A program made the position numbers and the translations under genes. From contig DKDJ01000010.1 of assembly GCA_002451795.1 (NCBI GenBank), positions 62,001 through 126,000 on the forward strand: 64,000 nucleotides of DNA, given 5' to 3'. The DNA comes from Bacteroidales bacterium UBA6851 (GTDB taxonomy: Bacteria > Bacteroidota > Bacteroidia > Bacteroidales > UBA932). The notes beneath the pieces are model-generated. The model was not told where the DNA came from. It saw only the letters and a list, made by a program, of their open reading frames with translations, and did no database searches. Position 1 is the first letter of the stretch. Each line of letters starts with the position of its first letter. Below are positions 32,521 through 41,129 of the stretch, in pieces.

Positions 32521-32528
32521 TAAATTTG
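32521..32528 (+). promoter_or_regulatory. -7 box of the small secreted protein gene
   Basis: TAAATTTG matches TAnnTTTG, 21 nt before the ATG. On the other strand TATATTTG occurs in the same gap, in a position to serve the C69 gene, so the promoters overlap back to back. Confidence 0.4.
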
Positions 32529-32549
32529 CAGTTTGTCAGATACAAATAT

Positions 32550-32948
32550 ATGAAATTTGTTTGGATTATAATATTCTCCTTGTTGTCCACTGGGGTTTTT
32601 GCGCAGCAGTCCGCATCGGACGCAAACGAGAAGAAAATGAGGGAAACGATAGACAACCAGATAGAGAACTACACCCGTTCATTCGACTTGGAGGGATGGC
32701 AGGTGTTCTACCTCGACTCTATCCTCACTCACGACTATGCCGGGCTTGTGGCTGAAATCAACGAATTAAATTCAGCGAAAGTAAGCAATAAAGGCATTTA
32801 CGAAGCGGTTCAAGACAAGTGGGCGGAGCAGATTTACAACTCCATCCGTGCCGTATTCAACGATAATCAGTGGGCCAAGTACCTGAAAGCAGGTGCTGCA
32901 AGGGAGAAGAAAGCAAGAGACAAGAGAGAGGCCAAGAGGAACAAGTAG
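32550..32948 (+). CDS. Small secreted helical protein, unknown function
   Basis: A 132-residue protein with signal peptide MKFVWIIIFSLLSTGVFAQ. The mature part is helical and charged, with SFDLEGWQVFYLDSILTHDY near the middle and a Lys/Arg/Ala-rich C-terminus (AAREKKARDKREAKRNK). I do not recognise a family with certainty; similar small proteins occur in Bacteroidales. The next gene, pheS, begins 4 nt past its stop. Confidence 0.65.
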   Translation: MKFVWIIIFSLLSTGVFAQQSASDANEKKMRETIDNQIENYTRSFDLEGWQVFYLDSILTHDYAGLVAEINELNSAKVSNKGIYEAVQDKWAEQIYNSIRAVFNDNQWAKYLKAGAAREKKARDKREAKRNK

Positions 32949-32952
32949 AATT

Positions 32953-33990
32953 ATGATTAGGGAAGATATTGAAAGAGTACTTACAGAACTCAAAGAACTC
33001 AAGTGTAAGTCACAAAAGGAAGTCGAGGAAGCGAGGGTCAGATTCCTCGGGAAAAAGGGCGAAGTCACAGCACTTTTCGATGAATTCAGAACCATGGACA
33101 AAGACCTCAAGAAAGAGTTCGGGCGCACGCTCAACGAGCTCAAGACGGTCGCACAGTCCCGCATCGATGAACTCAAGGCAGCTGCAGAGGAGAACGCGGC
33201 CGAGCAGGCTCCGAAGTCTGACCTCTCCATGCCTGGAGATCCGTTCGAACTTGGCTCAAGGCACCCAGTTTCAATAGTCCGTCAGGAGATTGTGGATATA
33301 TTCCGCAAGTTCGGATATGATGTGGCCGAGGGCCCAGAAATCGAGGACGACTATCATGTATTTGAGGCTCTTAATTTCCCGCCGAACCATCCAGCGCGAG
33401 ATATGCAAGACACGTTCTTCGTATCCACCGGGCACCCTAATCCACTCCTGCTTCGCACCCACACTTCAAGTGTACAAGTAAGGACCATGGAGAAGAGCCA
33501 GCTTCCTATACGCGTGGTATGCCCTGGAAGAGTTTTCAGAAACGAGGCTATCAGCGCCAGAGCACACTGCATTTTCCATCAGATAGAAGGCCTGTATATT
33601 GATGAGAATGTCACTTTTGCCGATCTCAAGCAAGCCATTCTTCTTTTTGCAAGAGAGATGTTCGGACCACAGACCGAAATAAGGATGCGGCCTTCATATT
33701 TCCCATTCACGGAGCCGTCGGCAGAGGTAGACGTAAGCTGCAATATCTGCCATGGAAAGGGATGCAACGTCTGCAAGGGAACAGGATGGCTTGAGATTCT
33801 CGGATGCGGAATGGTTGACCCGAATGTCCTGAGGGCCAGCGGAATTGATCCGGAGAAATATAGCGGATTCGCTTTCGGCATGGGACTCGAAAGAATCGCC
33901 ATGCTCAAATGGAGAGTCAATGACCTCCGTCACTATTTCGAAAATGATATGCGCTTCCTAAAAGAGTTCAATTCAGCAATAGAAGTTTAG
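32953..33990 (+). CDS. pheS: Phenylalanyl-tRNA synthetase alpha subunit
   Basis: Charges tRNA-Phe with PheT as an (alpha-beta)2 tetramer. The 345 residues contain the N-terminal coiled coil, class II motif 2 (CPGRVFRNEAISARAHCIFHQIEG split over residues 195-220) and motif 3 (GMGLERIAMLKW). A CxxC...CxxC insertion (SCNICHGKGCNVCKGTGW, near 262-279) is normal for Bacteroidota PheS and probably binds zinc. ATG 32953 is chosen; the open frame continues upstream into the previous gene. PheT is not in the window. Confidence 0.96.
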   Translation: MIREDIERVLTELKELKCKSQKEVEEARVRFLGKKGEVTALFDEFRTMDKDLKKEFGRTLNELKTVAQSRIDELKAAAEENAAEQAPKSDLSMPGDPFELGSRHPVSIVRQEIVDIFRKFGYDVAEGPEIEDDYHVFEALNFPPNHPARDMQDTFFVSTGHPNPLLLRTHTSSVQVRTMEKSQLPIRVVCPGRVFRNEAISARAHCIFHQIEGLYIDENVTFADLKQAILLFAREMFGPQTEIRMRPSYFPFTEPSAEVDVSCNICHGKGCNVCKGTGWLEILGCGMVDPNVLRASGIDPEKYSGFAFGMGLERIAMLKWRVNDLRHYFENDMRFLKEFNSAIEV

Positions 33991-33996
33991 TTATAA

Positions 33997-34026
33997 GGGT
34001 CCCACCTTTTGACAGAAGGTGGGCCC
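33997..34026 (+). terminator. Strong hairpin between pheS and the queuosine transporter
   Basis: GGGTCCCACCTT-TTGACAG-AAGGTGGGCCC, a 12-bp stem with one wobble. No U-run follows, so it may be a processing or partial-termination structure. It sits 36 nt before the transporter start, but I see no preQ1 riboswitch signature. Confidence 0.55.
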
Positions 34027-34061
34027 TGTGTACTTGAAACCACGTTAAAAACAAGTTAAAA

Positions 34062-34754
34062 ATGTCAAAATTCAGCACCAGATTTCTGGTGATGTCCGTG
34101 TTGTTCACGGTATGTCTCATCACCTCCAATTTCTTCGTACCAAGGTTGTGGCAGGTAGGCCACACAGGATTTCAGCTCTCCGGGGCAGTACTCCTATTTC
34201 CAGTTTCTTACATTCTCAATGACTGCCTTACCGAAGTGTATGGCTACCGCAAGTCCAGGCTCGTCATTTGGCTCGCATTTGCACTAAGTGCGTTTGTCGC
34301 AGTGATGTCACAGATTGTATGCTCACTACCAGCTCCTGCGGAAGAAGCAAGCATCCCTGTGGCAGAGCACTTCAACTCCCTATTCGCAATGGTTCCAAGG
34401 ACAACCATCGCTTCACTTCTTGCTTTCATCTGTGGCTCTACGGTAAATGCCTGGATAATGAGCAGAATGAAAGTAATCAACAAAGGGAAGTTCTTCGGAC
34501 TTCGCGCCATCCTTTCATCAATAGGCGGAGAACTTATTGACTCGCTTATTTTCTTCCCTTTTGTATTCTGGGGAATACTTGGACCTCAAGCAGTAATCAA
34601 ACTGATACTCACACAAGTAATTGTGAAGACCTCATACGAAATTATAATTCTTCCAGTAACTACATGGTTCGTAGGCTATACGAAAAAGAAGGAAGGCATC
34701 GATACATTTGATGAGAATATATCTTATAATCCATTCAAACTAAGAGATTTATGA
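34062..34754 (+). CDS. yhhQ: Queuosine precursor transporter (YhhQ/VUT family)
   Basis: Inner-membrane importer of queuine-type precursors (preQ0/preQ1). The 230 residues contain about six hydrophobic helices. Family motifs are NDCLTEVYGYRKSR near residues 52-65 and GGELIDSLIFFPF near 150-162. It overlaps queF by 4 nt (ATGA), so transport and nitrile reduction are made together. This suggests the cell can salvage preQ0; other queuosine genes may lie elsewhere. Confidence 0.9.
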   Translation: MSKFSTRFLVMSVLFTVCLITSNFFVPRLWQVGHTGFQLSGAVLLFPVSYILNDCLTEVYGYRKSRLVIWLAFALSAFVAVMSQIVCSLPAPAEEASIPVAEHFNSLFAMVPRTTIASLLAFICGSTVNAWIMSRMKVINKGKFFGLRAILSSIGGELIDSLIFFPFVFWGILGPQAVIKLILTQVIVKTSYEIIILPVTTWFVGYTKKKEGIDTFDENISYNPFKLRDL

Positions 34755-35212
34755 CAGACGAAAGAAAAGCCGAAGGTCTACATGCACTCGGCAGCAAAAC
34801 AAAATACAGAGACGATTATGCTCCAGAAGTGCTTGAGACGTTTGTCAACAAGCATCAGGACAACGACTATTGGGTCAGATTCAACTGCCCGGAATTCACA
34901 TCACTATGTCCAATCACAGGGCAGCCTGACTTCGCCGAGATACGTATTAGTTATATCCCAGACGTCAGAATGGTGGAGAGTAAAAGTCTGAAACTCTACC
35001 TATTTAGCTTCCGCAACCACGGTGATTTCCATGAGGACTGCGTCAATAAAATCATGAAGGACCTCATTGCCCTTATGGATCCCAAATACATAGAGGTCAC
35101 GGGACTGTTCACCCCTCGTGGTGGAATCTCCATCTATCCTTACGCCAACTACGGACGGCCAGGAACCAAATTCGAAGCCCTTGCCGAGCAGAGATTCGCA
35201 CAACACCAATAA
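34751..35212 (+). CDS. queF: NADPH-dependent 7-cyano-7-deazaguanine reductase
   Basis: Reduces preQ0 to preQ1 in queuosine synthesis; unimodular QueF of 153 residues with a tunnel-fold. The nucleophilic cysteine lies in SLCPITGQPDFA near residue 56, followed by ESKSLKLYLFSFRNHGDFHED, the NADPH-binding family motif. Coupled to yhhQ by overlap. The next 3 kb are a decayed accessory island. Confidence 0.95.
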   Translation: MTDERKAEGLHALGSKTKYRDDYAPEVLETFVNKHQDNDYWVRFNCPEFTSLCPITGQPDFAEIRISYIPDVRMVESKSLKLYLFSFRNHGDFHEDCVNKIMKDLIALMDPKYIEVTGLFTPRGGISIYPYANYGRPGTKFEALAEQRFAQHQ

Positions 35213-35237
35213 GGATCCGCAGAAATCCGGAGAGATG

Positions 35238-35345
35238 CCGCGTAGGTAGCTGACTTCGACGTTGAGCCTACGCGGTAATGCGTGACTTCGGGTGGTGAGG
35301 CGAAGTTCCGGGTGAAGGCATGGTGGCGAAGACGCGTTATTGAAC
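35238..35345. other. GC-rich structured non-coding segment after queF
   Basis: Two nested-in-series stems: CCGCGTAGG (35238-35246)/CCTACGCGG (35267-35275), and GCGT-(GA)-CTTCG (35280-35290)/CGAAG-ACGC (35337-35345). The loops share a TGACTTCG sequence. It marks the left limit of the island. It could be an ncRNA remnant, a mobile-element end or an attachment region; no known family was recognised. Confidence 0.4.
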
Positions 35346-35399
35346 GCCCCTCTGTGGTACGCGAGCTTACTCCATGTGTATTCCGTACTAAAAAAGGCT

Positions 35400-36247
35400 T
35401 CTAGTGTACCGAATGTGATTCCGACAATAAGCCGCCAATTCAGTATTGAAATGCCTGGACTTAAGGGATTCTCTCCTCGAAACCTTCTCAACATGAGGCT
35501 TTTCTACGAGGAGTGGAGATGCTTCGACACTAATTTGGCAGATACGTCTGCCAAAAAAGAGACTGGTTCTAGTATGATACCTTTGCTCTTGGGAGATATT
35601 CCCGTTGTGGCCTTTGTCAGCATCGGTTTTTCACACAATTGATGCTCTGGAGAGAAAGATTTCCGAGGATGCCTACCATAATCAAGGCAAAATGCCGAAT
35701 AACTTTGGAGTGACTATTCCGGACTATAAACGAGCATCTCAGGCAATACAAATGTTCAAGGACGAATATGCTGGACTACATCAATGTCGAGCAGTTGGGC
35801 GAAAGGGAAGAGGACATTGACGAACGTGTAGTAGAGAACGAGATAGTCCACAATATCAAGAACTTTATTATAACTTTCGGGTGCGGATTCTAATATCTTG
35901 GCAATCAGGTTCACTATGACAAGCTTGGACACGACCATTGGGTGGATCTTCTATTCTTTAATCGAGTCCCGAGGTCGCTGGTTGTCATTGAACTCAAGAA
36001 AGGCTCCTTCAAGCCAGCGTATCTCGGCCAACTTGCAGCCTACCTCCGAGTCCTCGATGATGAGGAACGTATTGAAGGTAAAAACTCGTCCGTTGGAATC
36101 GTCCTATGCAAGGATGCCGACCGCGCTTATGTCGAATATGTTCTTCAGGATTACACCAAACCGATGGGTGTAGCCACTTGCAAGTCAAGTCAAGAGCAAC
36201 TGAAAGAAGTTCTGCCGTACGAGGAGGAGATGAAGAAACTCTTGTAG
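35400..36247 (+). pseudogene. Ruined DUF1016/YhcG-type nuclease gene
   Basis: Pieces of the family are readable in successive frames: FSIEMPGLKGFSPRNLLNMR (about 35444-35503), a middle part around 35605-35820, LDYINVEQLGEREEDI, and the nuclease core DHWVDLLFFNRVPRSLVVIE with IGIVLCK-like SSVGIVLCKDADRAYVE at the end. At least two frameshifts and an in-frame TAA (near 35892, where FIGNQ is expected) break it. The N-terminus is missing. It belongs to the same family as the intact gene at 13.5 kb, but the sequences are clearly different subtypes. Confidence 0.85.
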
Positions 36248-36379
36248 TTATTAATCGAGATAATTGCCAGCAGATTTTTCTGAATGACAACAAAGAGTGG
36301 TCACTCAAAAAGTAAGTACGTGAAATTTACTCGCCGTTACTCGTGATTTTACTCGGCGTAAACAATTGTTGATAACTTT

Positions 36380-37265
36380 TTATCGTTTCATACGCTCAAG
36401 CAACCTATCGCTTGACTCCACATCAGTTACCCTGCAAGAAGCCAAAAGATACATCGTCACATACGAAACCGAGGGCGACACCATAAGCAGGCAAAGTGGC
36501 ACATGGTCTGCAAGAAGGTAGTCGTGGCGGTCTGGAATGCGGTCAGTGGGACACCGTAGCACAGCATGAATGCCAGATATAGGACGAAATTATGCGACAG
36601 ACCCATAAGAATGCTGAATATGCTGAATATGCCGAATAAGGCCAAAGCGGCGGCCATCGTCCGGAAACGTTTTTTTGAAATCTCCCCAGGTGCTCATCAG
36701 TAAACCACCGGCAAGCATTCCGCCAAAGCCAACAATCTCAACCCACATAAGATTCTTGTATGTGCCTCCAAAGTAACGACTTACGAATAGGTTGGCCAGG
36801 AATCCGGCTGGAATAAACAGTCCGTACAGCAGCAGGATGCCTCCTATGGGCCTGTTTGCAATTGAATATCGTATTCCCTACCTGACATCAGCCTTGAAGT
36901 CCGATGCAGCCGTAATCTGGGCACCCGTCGCAATGGACCTAAGTGATACCAACACCAGCAGGGCCACCCGAAGCGAAATGCCGTCGTTGAACTTTGGAAG
37001 AAGCAGTACAATTCCAAGGGGAAGCAGCACAGTCAGGGCATCGGACCCGATGATCAGCGTTTTCTTTGAATGGCGGTCGACCCAGACTACACCCGCAAAG
37101 GACATGAAGAACTGTGAAACGAAAGAGCAGATAGAGAACATTGCCACCCAAAAGCCCGATGAAGTCTACAAGGTGATGTACCAGACAATGACGAAAGCCA
37201 CTATCTGTGAGCCGAAAAGAGTAATGGCCTGACTAAGAAAGAAAGAAAGTGATAGCTTTTTTCAT
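36380..37265 (-). pseudogene. Broken MFS efflux transporter
   Basis: Starts MKKAITFFLS, then a frame break at an AAAG/CTTT tetranucleotide run. The frame recovers as LFGSQIVAFVIVWYITL, meets TAG where Glu is expected, and continues ETSSGFWVAMFSICSFVSQF and DRHSKKTLIIGSDALTVLLP, typical of macrolide/drug-type MFS pumps. Further breaks occur after DFKADVR, and the 3' end is lost, so about half the usual 400 residues remain. The upstream MerR/GyrI-type regulator was probably its activator. Confidence 0.8.
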
Positions 37266-37290
37266 TACTTGATTCTTATAATGAGCAAAG

Positions 37291-38115
37291 TCATGCGGTT
37301 TCTACCGGGACCTGGATGATGGTGAGCCACATGTTGGAATCCTCTTGGTTCCATATTCCGTCAATGTAGTTGGCTCGAGGAAGACCTGTGACCTTGTAGC
37401 CTTTCTTTTCCAGCATGACAAACAGTTCGATGTAGCTTTGGTGTAGGTTTTCGTAGGGGCCGAACACTTTCAGGCATGCAGCCATGGGCACTGCGGGGAT
37501 TTCCTTGAACTTGATGATGGCGGAATCCGTCCCCTTTTCCTTTACCTGTTCGCAGTACTCAATGTCAATGTCCTGTGGCTTGTATCCACCGTGTTCAATG
37601 GTGTAGCAGTAGCCTGGTTCAATACATTCGCATCCAAGACGTGCCATTTCTGGTCCGATGACTTCACAGCACAGATTACCAAGCTCAGCATAAGAAGGGA
37701 TGATGGCTCTGTGACTCGCAACGATGATTGAAGGCAATGATTCAAAATACAGTTTTTCCATTTTGTGATTCTTTTTGTGGGAAGTAACATACGCCTTGAG
37801 CAATCGGCGGCGTTCCTTGAGAACCTCCAACTCCTGCTCACACCGGACTATCTTCTCCTCAAGAGATTCGACTGAAGGGAAATGGCTTTCGTCTTCCATT
37901 ATGTCTCGGATCTCTTCAAGAGAGTAGCCGAGGGTCTTCAGGGTGCAGATGTTCTGGATTTTCTGGAACTGCGCCACAGTATAGTAGCGGTACCCTGTCC
38001 ATCGGTTCACGATTTCGGGAACCAGAAGTCCAATTTGTTCGTAATGCCGCAACGCACGCACGGTGACCTTGCTCAGGCGGGAGAACTCCCCGATTTTAAA
38101 CTTGATTTCACTCAT
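37291..38115 (-). CDS. MerR-family regulator with GyrI-like effector domain
   Basis: A 274-residue regulator: N-terminal winged helix KIGEFSRLSKVTVRALRHYEQIGLL, a long dimerisation helix (VESLEEKIVRCEQELEVLKE) and a C-terminal GyrI-like ligand domain (about 120-274). This BmrR/BltR design senses cationic drugs and activates an efflux gene by untwisting its promoter. The start at MSEIKFKIG was preferred over a longer 21-residue extension. The gene is intact although its neighbour pump is destroyed, so its present target is unclear. Confidence 0.88.
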   Translation of the reverse strand: MSEIKFKIGEFSRLSKVTVRALRHYEQIGLLVPEIVNRWTGYRYYTVAQFQKIQNICTLKTLGYSLEEIRDIMEDESHFPSVESLEEKIVRCEQELEVLKERRRLLKAYVTSHKKNHKMEKLYFESLPSIIVASHRAIIPSYAELGNLCCEVIGPEMARLGCECIEPGYCYTIEHGGYKPQDIDIEYCEQVKEKGTDSAIIKFKEIPAVPMAACLKVFGPYENLHQSYIELFVMLEKKGYKVTGLPRANYIDGIWNQEDSNMWLTIIQVPVETA

Positions 38116-38430
38116 AACAATTGTGCACTTTTTGTTATTTGCCTGCAAATATACATCGTGACGCAGGGTACGAGTCAAGAAAATAATGATTTTTTCTCCA
38201 ATGCCAATGTGATGCGACTCATAGGCGAAGCTTGGTGAATATAGAAATGTGTTTCTTTTTAATTCATTTGGGTTCGAAGAAAGAAATTACGTTCATCTTT
38301 ACTGCGAAGTGAGCGTAAGACTGAGCGTAAATTTTGTAAGTAGTTGGTTACTATATGCTTATTTGTGGAGATGGGCGGACTCGAACGGTTGAAAGCATTA
38401 TACACACGCTCCAGGCTGAGCGAGTTTGAA
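38116..38430. other. Spacer between MerR and Crp-like genes
   Basis: About 310 nt with no open gene. It contains AT-rich DNA upstream of the MerR gene, a short tandem-like pair GAGCGTAAG/GAGCGTAAA (near 38310-38333), and the tRNA remnant listed separately. Confidence 0.5.
38366..38424 (-). pseudogene. tRNA 3'-half remnant at the island border
   Basis: On the minus strand GCTCAGCCTGGAGCG resembles a D-arm, and AACCGTTCGAGTCCGCCCAT followed by CTCCA resembles a T-arm plus acceptor 3' strand. The 5' acceptor strand that should pair with ATCTCC is absent and the anticodon arm does not fold. Islands often leave such tRNA ends behind as attachment-site duplications. Confidence 0.5.
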
Positions 38431-39015
38431 TTAGACAGAGTCGGATTGACGTATTGAGGCTCTTATCCTGCTCAGGGACTGCGGGGTAAGGCGCATGTAT
38501 GAGGCGAGCTTGTTCAGGGGAATGCGGAGAAACAGTTCTGGATCGTCATGAAGGAGAGTGAGATAACGTTCCTCACCTGTCTGGCATTCGAGGAGGGACA
38601 TGTTGCTTTCCTCGTATGTCGCGGCGTGATATTCGAATATTCGCCGGACCGTGTTCGCAATCACAAGGGATTCGGAGCATAAACGCTCGACATCCGCCTT
38701 GCTGATGCGATAGACCTCGCTGTCGGTTTCCGAGACAATGCGGATGCGCGAAGGCGCGTGACGCTGGTAGCACCACACATCGACCACAAACGAGCAGTCA
38801 CTGGAGAACCATAATGTAAGTTCAGAACCGTCCCGGTCAATGCAGGACCGCCATATTCCTGTCTTGATGATATAAATAGAATCATCCATATCTCCGCATT
38901 CTATGACCACCTCACCTTTCTGGAACCCGACATCAGTCATATTCATAAGTAGAGCCGCCATTGAGTCCGCATCCAGTCCGCACTCAGTGCTGAATTTTTC
39001 GATGATTTCCTTCAT
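38431..39015 (-). CDS. Crp/Fnr-family regulator
   Basis: A 194-residue protein with an N-terminal cyclic-nucleotide-binding-like barrel (GEVVIECGDMDDSIYIIKTG near residues 33-53) and a C-terminal winged helix (LNKLASYMRLTPQSLSRIRASIRQ). The NxSR-type recognition helix pattern TPQSLSRIR is common in Bacteroidota Crp-like proteins, which rarely bind cAMP. Starts at ATG 39015; the codon at 39024 is TTG. It is divergent from a MATE pump gene and may control it. Confidence 0.85.
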   Translation of the reverse strand: MKEIIEKFSTECGLDADSMAALLMNMTDVGFQKGEVVIECGDMDDSIYIIKTGIWRSCIDRDGSELTLWFSSDCSFVVDVWCYQRHAPSRIRIVSETDSEVYRISKADVERLCSESLVIANTVRRIFEYHAATYEESNMSLLECQTGEERYLTLLHDDPELFLRIPLNKLASYMRLTPQSLSRIRASIRQSDSV

Positions 39016-39253
39016 AAGGCACAAATTTAGTAATCATAAATAATAACTTGATAATTTTTGTCTGTCTTCTCGGTCTATATTCATTTTCTCATCAGTCGTG
39101 TACCCAGGTACACTCCTTCTTCGAAACAGAATCTTTCCTCGAAAATCCGCCGCAAATCTTTACCAACTTATTTTTTGCGCTTAGTTAGTAATTTCAAGTT
39201 TACGTTGCCTCACTATTTACCAAATGTTAATCAGCCGGATAAAGATTCATTGC

Positions 39254-39261
39254 TATCTTTG
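39254..39261 (+). promoter_or_regulatory. -7 box of the MATE transporter gene
   Basis: TATCTTTG matches TAnnTTTG, 18 nt before the ATG. The -33 position lacks a clear TTTG, which could mean activator dependence, possibly on the divergent Crp-like protein (inference). Confidence 0.4.
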
Positions 39262-39279
39262 CCGCTCAAAAAAAACTCT

Positions 39280-40647
39280 ATGGTTACAAGGGATTTGACA
39301 CAAGGAAGCATTGTCGGAAACATCGCAAGATTCTCGATACCGTACATTATCTCGTACTTTCTTCAGATACTGTACGGACTCGCCGATCTGTACATTATCG
39401 GGCAGTTCAGAGGGGTTGAGAGCATCACGGCCGTATCCATCGGAAGCCAGGTGATGCATATGCTCACGGTCATGATTGTCGGCCTGGCAATGGGGACGAC
39501 AGTCTCTCTGGCGAAATCGATTGGGATGGGGGACACTCCCAAAGGCAGAGCGGTCATAGGGAATACCGTGACGCTCTTCCTCGGCATCTCCATAGTCCTC
39601 GCATCCGTGCTATTATGTTGCACAAGAAACATTGTGAGTGCAATGTCAACCCCGGCGGAGGCCGTTTCCGAGACAATTTCATATCTTCGGATATGCTTCA
39701 TAGGGATTCCGTTCATCGTTGCCTACAACATCATAGCCTCCATATTCAGAGGAATGGGTGATTCGCAGAGTCCGACTTATTTTATCGCCATCGCCTGTGC
39801 TGTGAACATTGCCATGGACTATATCTTTATAGGAAAGATGAATATGGGAGCCGTCGGAGCCGCGCTTGGAACAACCCTGTCTCAGGCTGCAAGTGTCCTT
39901 GTCTCACTCATTGTAATGACTCGAAGCAAATCGGGGATACGAATTTCAGGAAAAGACCTGCGCCCGGACGGCCGGACGATGCAAGAAGTCGTGAAGATAG
40001 GCGTTCCGGTGTCATTACAGGACGGTTTCATCCAGATATCATTCATCGTGATAACCATCATCGCCAACAGACGTGGACTTGACGATGCGGCTGCAGTCGG
40101 GATTGTCGAGAAAATCATCGGCGTACTTTTCCTCGTTCCGTCGGCGATGCTCTCTACAGTGTCGGCGATCTCCGCGCAGAACATAGGAGCCGGAAAACCA
40201 GATAGGGCGAGAAAGACGCTTATGGACGCGGTATTCATCGCTGCCTCATTCGGCTTGGTGTCCGCGACTGCAATGCAGTTTCTGTCTGGCGATGCCGTTG
40301 GGCTGTTCACTGGTGATGAAAGGGTCAGGTTACTGGGTGGACAGTATCTGAGGAGCTATATCTGGGACTGCGTATTCGCAGGGATACATTTCTGCTTCAG
40401 CGGATATTTCTGTGCCTGCGGGCACTCAATCATTTCTTTCATCCACAATTTTCTGTCGATTGTGCTAGCCAGGATTCCTCTCGCGTGGTTCGCTTCTGCG
40501 AATTGGCCGGACACACTATTCCCGATGGGACTCGCGGCTCCAGCTGGCTCATCGCTTTCAGTCATAATATGCATCGGAGCTCATCTTTGGCTGAGGAAGA
40601 AAGAGCTATATGCGAGAGGCGTGTCAAACGGACATAAAACAGACTGA
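39280..40647 (+). CDS. MATE-family efflux transporter
   Basis: A 455-residue inner-membrane antiporter with twelve hydrophobic helices. It has typical MATE sequence: MVTRDLTQGSIVGNIARFSI at the start, LYGLADLYIIGQFRG, the IASIFRGMGDSQSP loop near 148-161, and the second-half repeat GVPVSLQDGFIQISF with SAISAQNIGAGKPDRA. Exports cationic compounds with Na+ or H+. The frame is open 222 nt upstream, but that stretch is promoter DNA and ATG 39280 fits the family start. Confidence 0.93.
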   Translation: MVTRDLTQGSIVGNIARFSIPYIISYFLQILYGLADLYIIGQFRGVESITAVSIGSQVMHMLTVMIVGLAMGTTVSLAKSIGMGDTPKGRAVIGNTVTLFLGISIVLASVLLCCTRNIVSAMSTPAEAVSETISYLRICFIGIPFIVAYNIIASIFRGMGDSQSPTYFIAIACAVNIAMDYIFIGKMNMGAVGAALGTTLSQAASVLVSLIVMTRSKSGIRISGKDLRPDGRTMQEVVKIGVPVSLQDGFIQISFIVITIIANRRGLDDAAAVGIVEKIIGVLFLVPSAMLSTVSAISAQNIGAGKPDRARKTLMDAVFIAASFGLVSATAMQFLSGDAVGLFTGDERVRLLGGQYLRSYIWDCVFAGIHFCFSGYFCACGHSIISFIHNFLSIVLARIPLAWFASANWPDTLFPMGLAAPAGSSLSVIICIGAHLWLRKKELYARGVSNGHKTD

Positions 40648-41129
40648 TATTTTGTCCATTCAAGTAATAATTTGGTCAACATCGCACATATTTTGAAGGA
40701 AAATCCATTGTAAGAATAGACTTATGAATTGATTGTTTTCGTAATAAAGGCCAACCTTGATATTATAGAGGTTATGCAAAAATCAATAGTTCGTTAAATC
40801 TGTTTCCAAACATGGAAAATAATCGTTCGGCCATAGCCGCAGTCCCATAATATCTACAACTTCTTATATTCACCGTGCTTTACTTGTAGTATTTCACAGG
40901 CTTGATTGCTCTGGCTATCTAGGCTATCTGCCGAGAATCGGTCTTTGTCGAGCTCTCCTGCGCTTCTTCCGGTCTCACGGCTCTCCAGCGCTCCTCATAA
41001 CGGGGAACTAACTTTGCGAAAATTCGGGGATTCAAAATTACTGATTACACCGGCAGAACACATGCAGACGGAACTCAGGTAAGGAAATCTTGAAAGAAAT
41101 TCGTATATTGCAGAATATTTCGCAATACG
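40648..41129. other. Gene-free stretch between MATE and S9 peptidase genes
   Basis: About 480 nt without a credible gene on either strand. A short dyad (near 41104-41127; GTATATTGC and GCAATAC) overlaps the expected promoter/start region of the S9 gene. The rest looks like degenerate sequence; no IS ends or tRNA were recognised. Confidence 0.5.

Noticed and set aside
33991..34061. preQ1 riboswitch before the queuosine transporter
   Set aside because: An A-rich tail is present, but the conserved preQ1-I loop bases are not; only the hairpin is reported.
40900..41010. GC-rich stretch before the S9 gene as a transposase or RNA remnant
   Set aside because: No readable protein fragment in any frame and no stable fold by eye.
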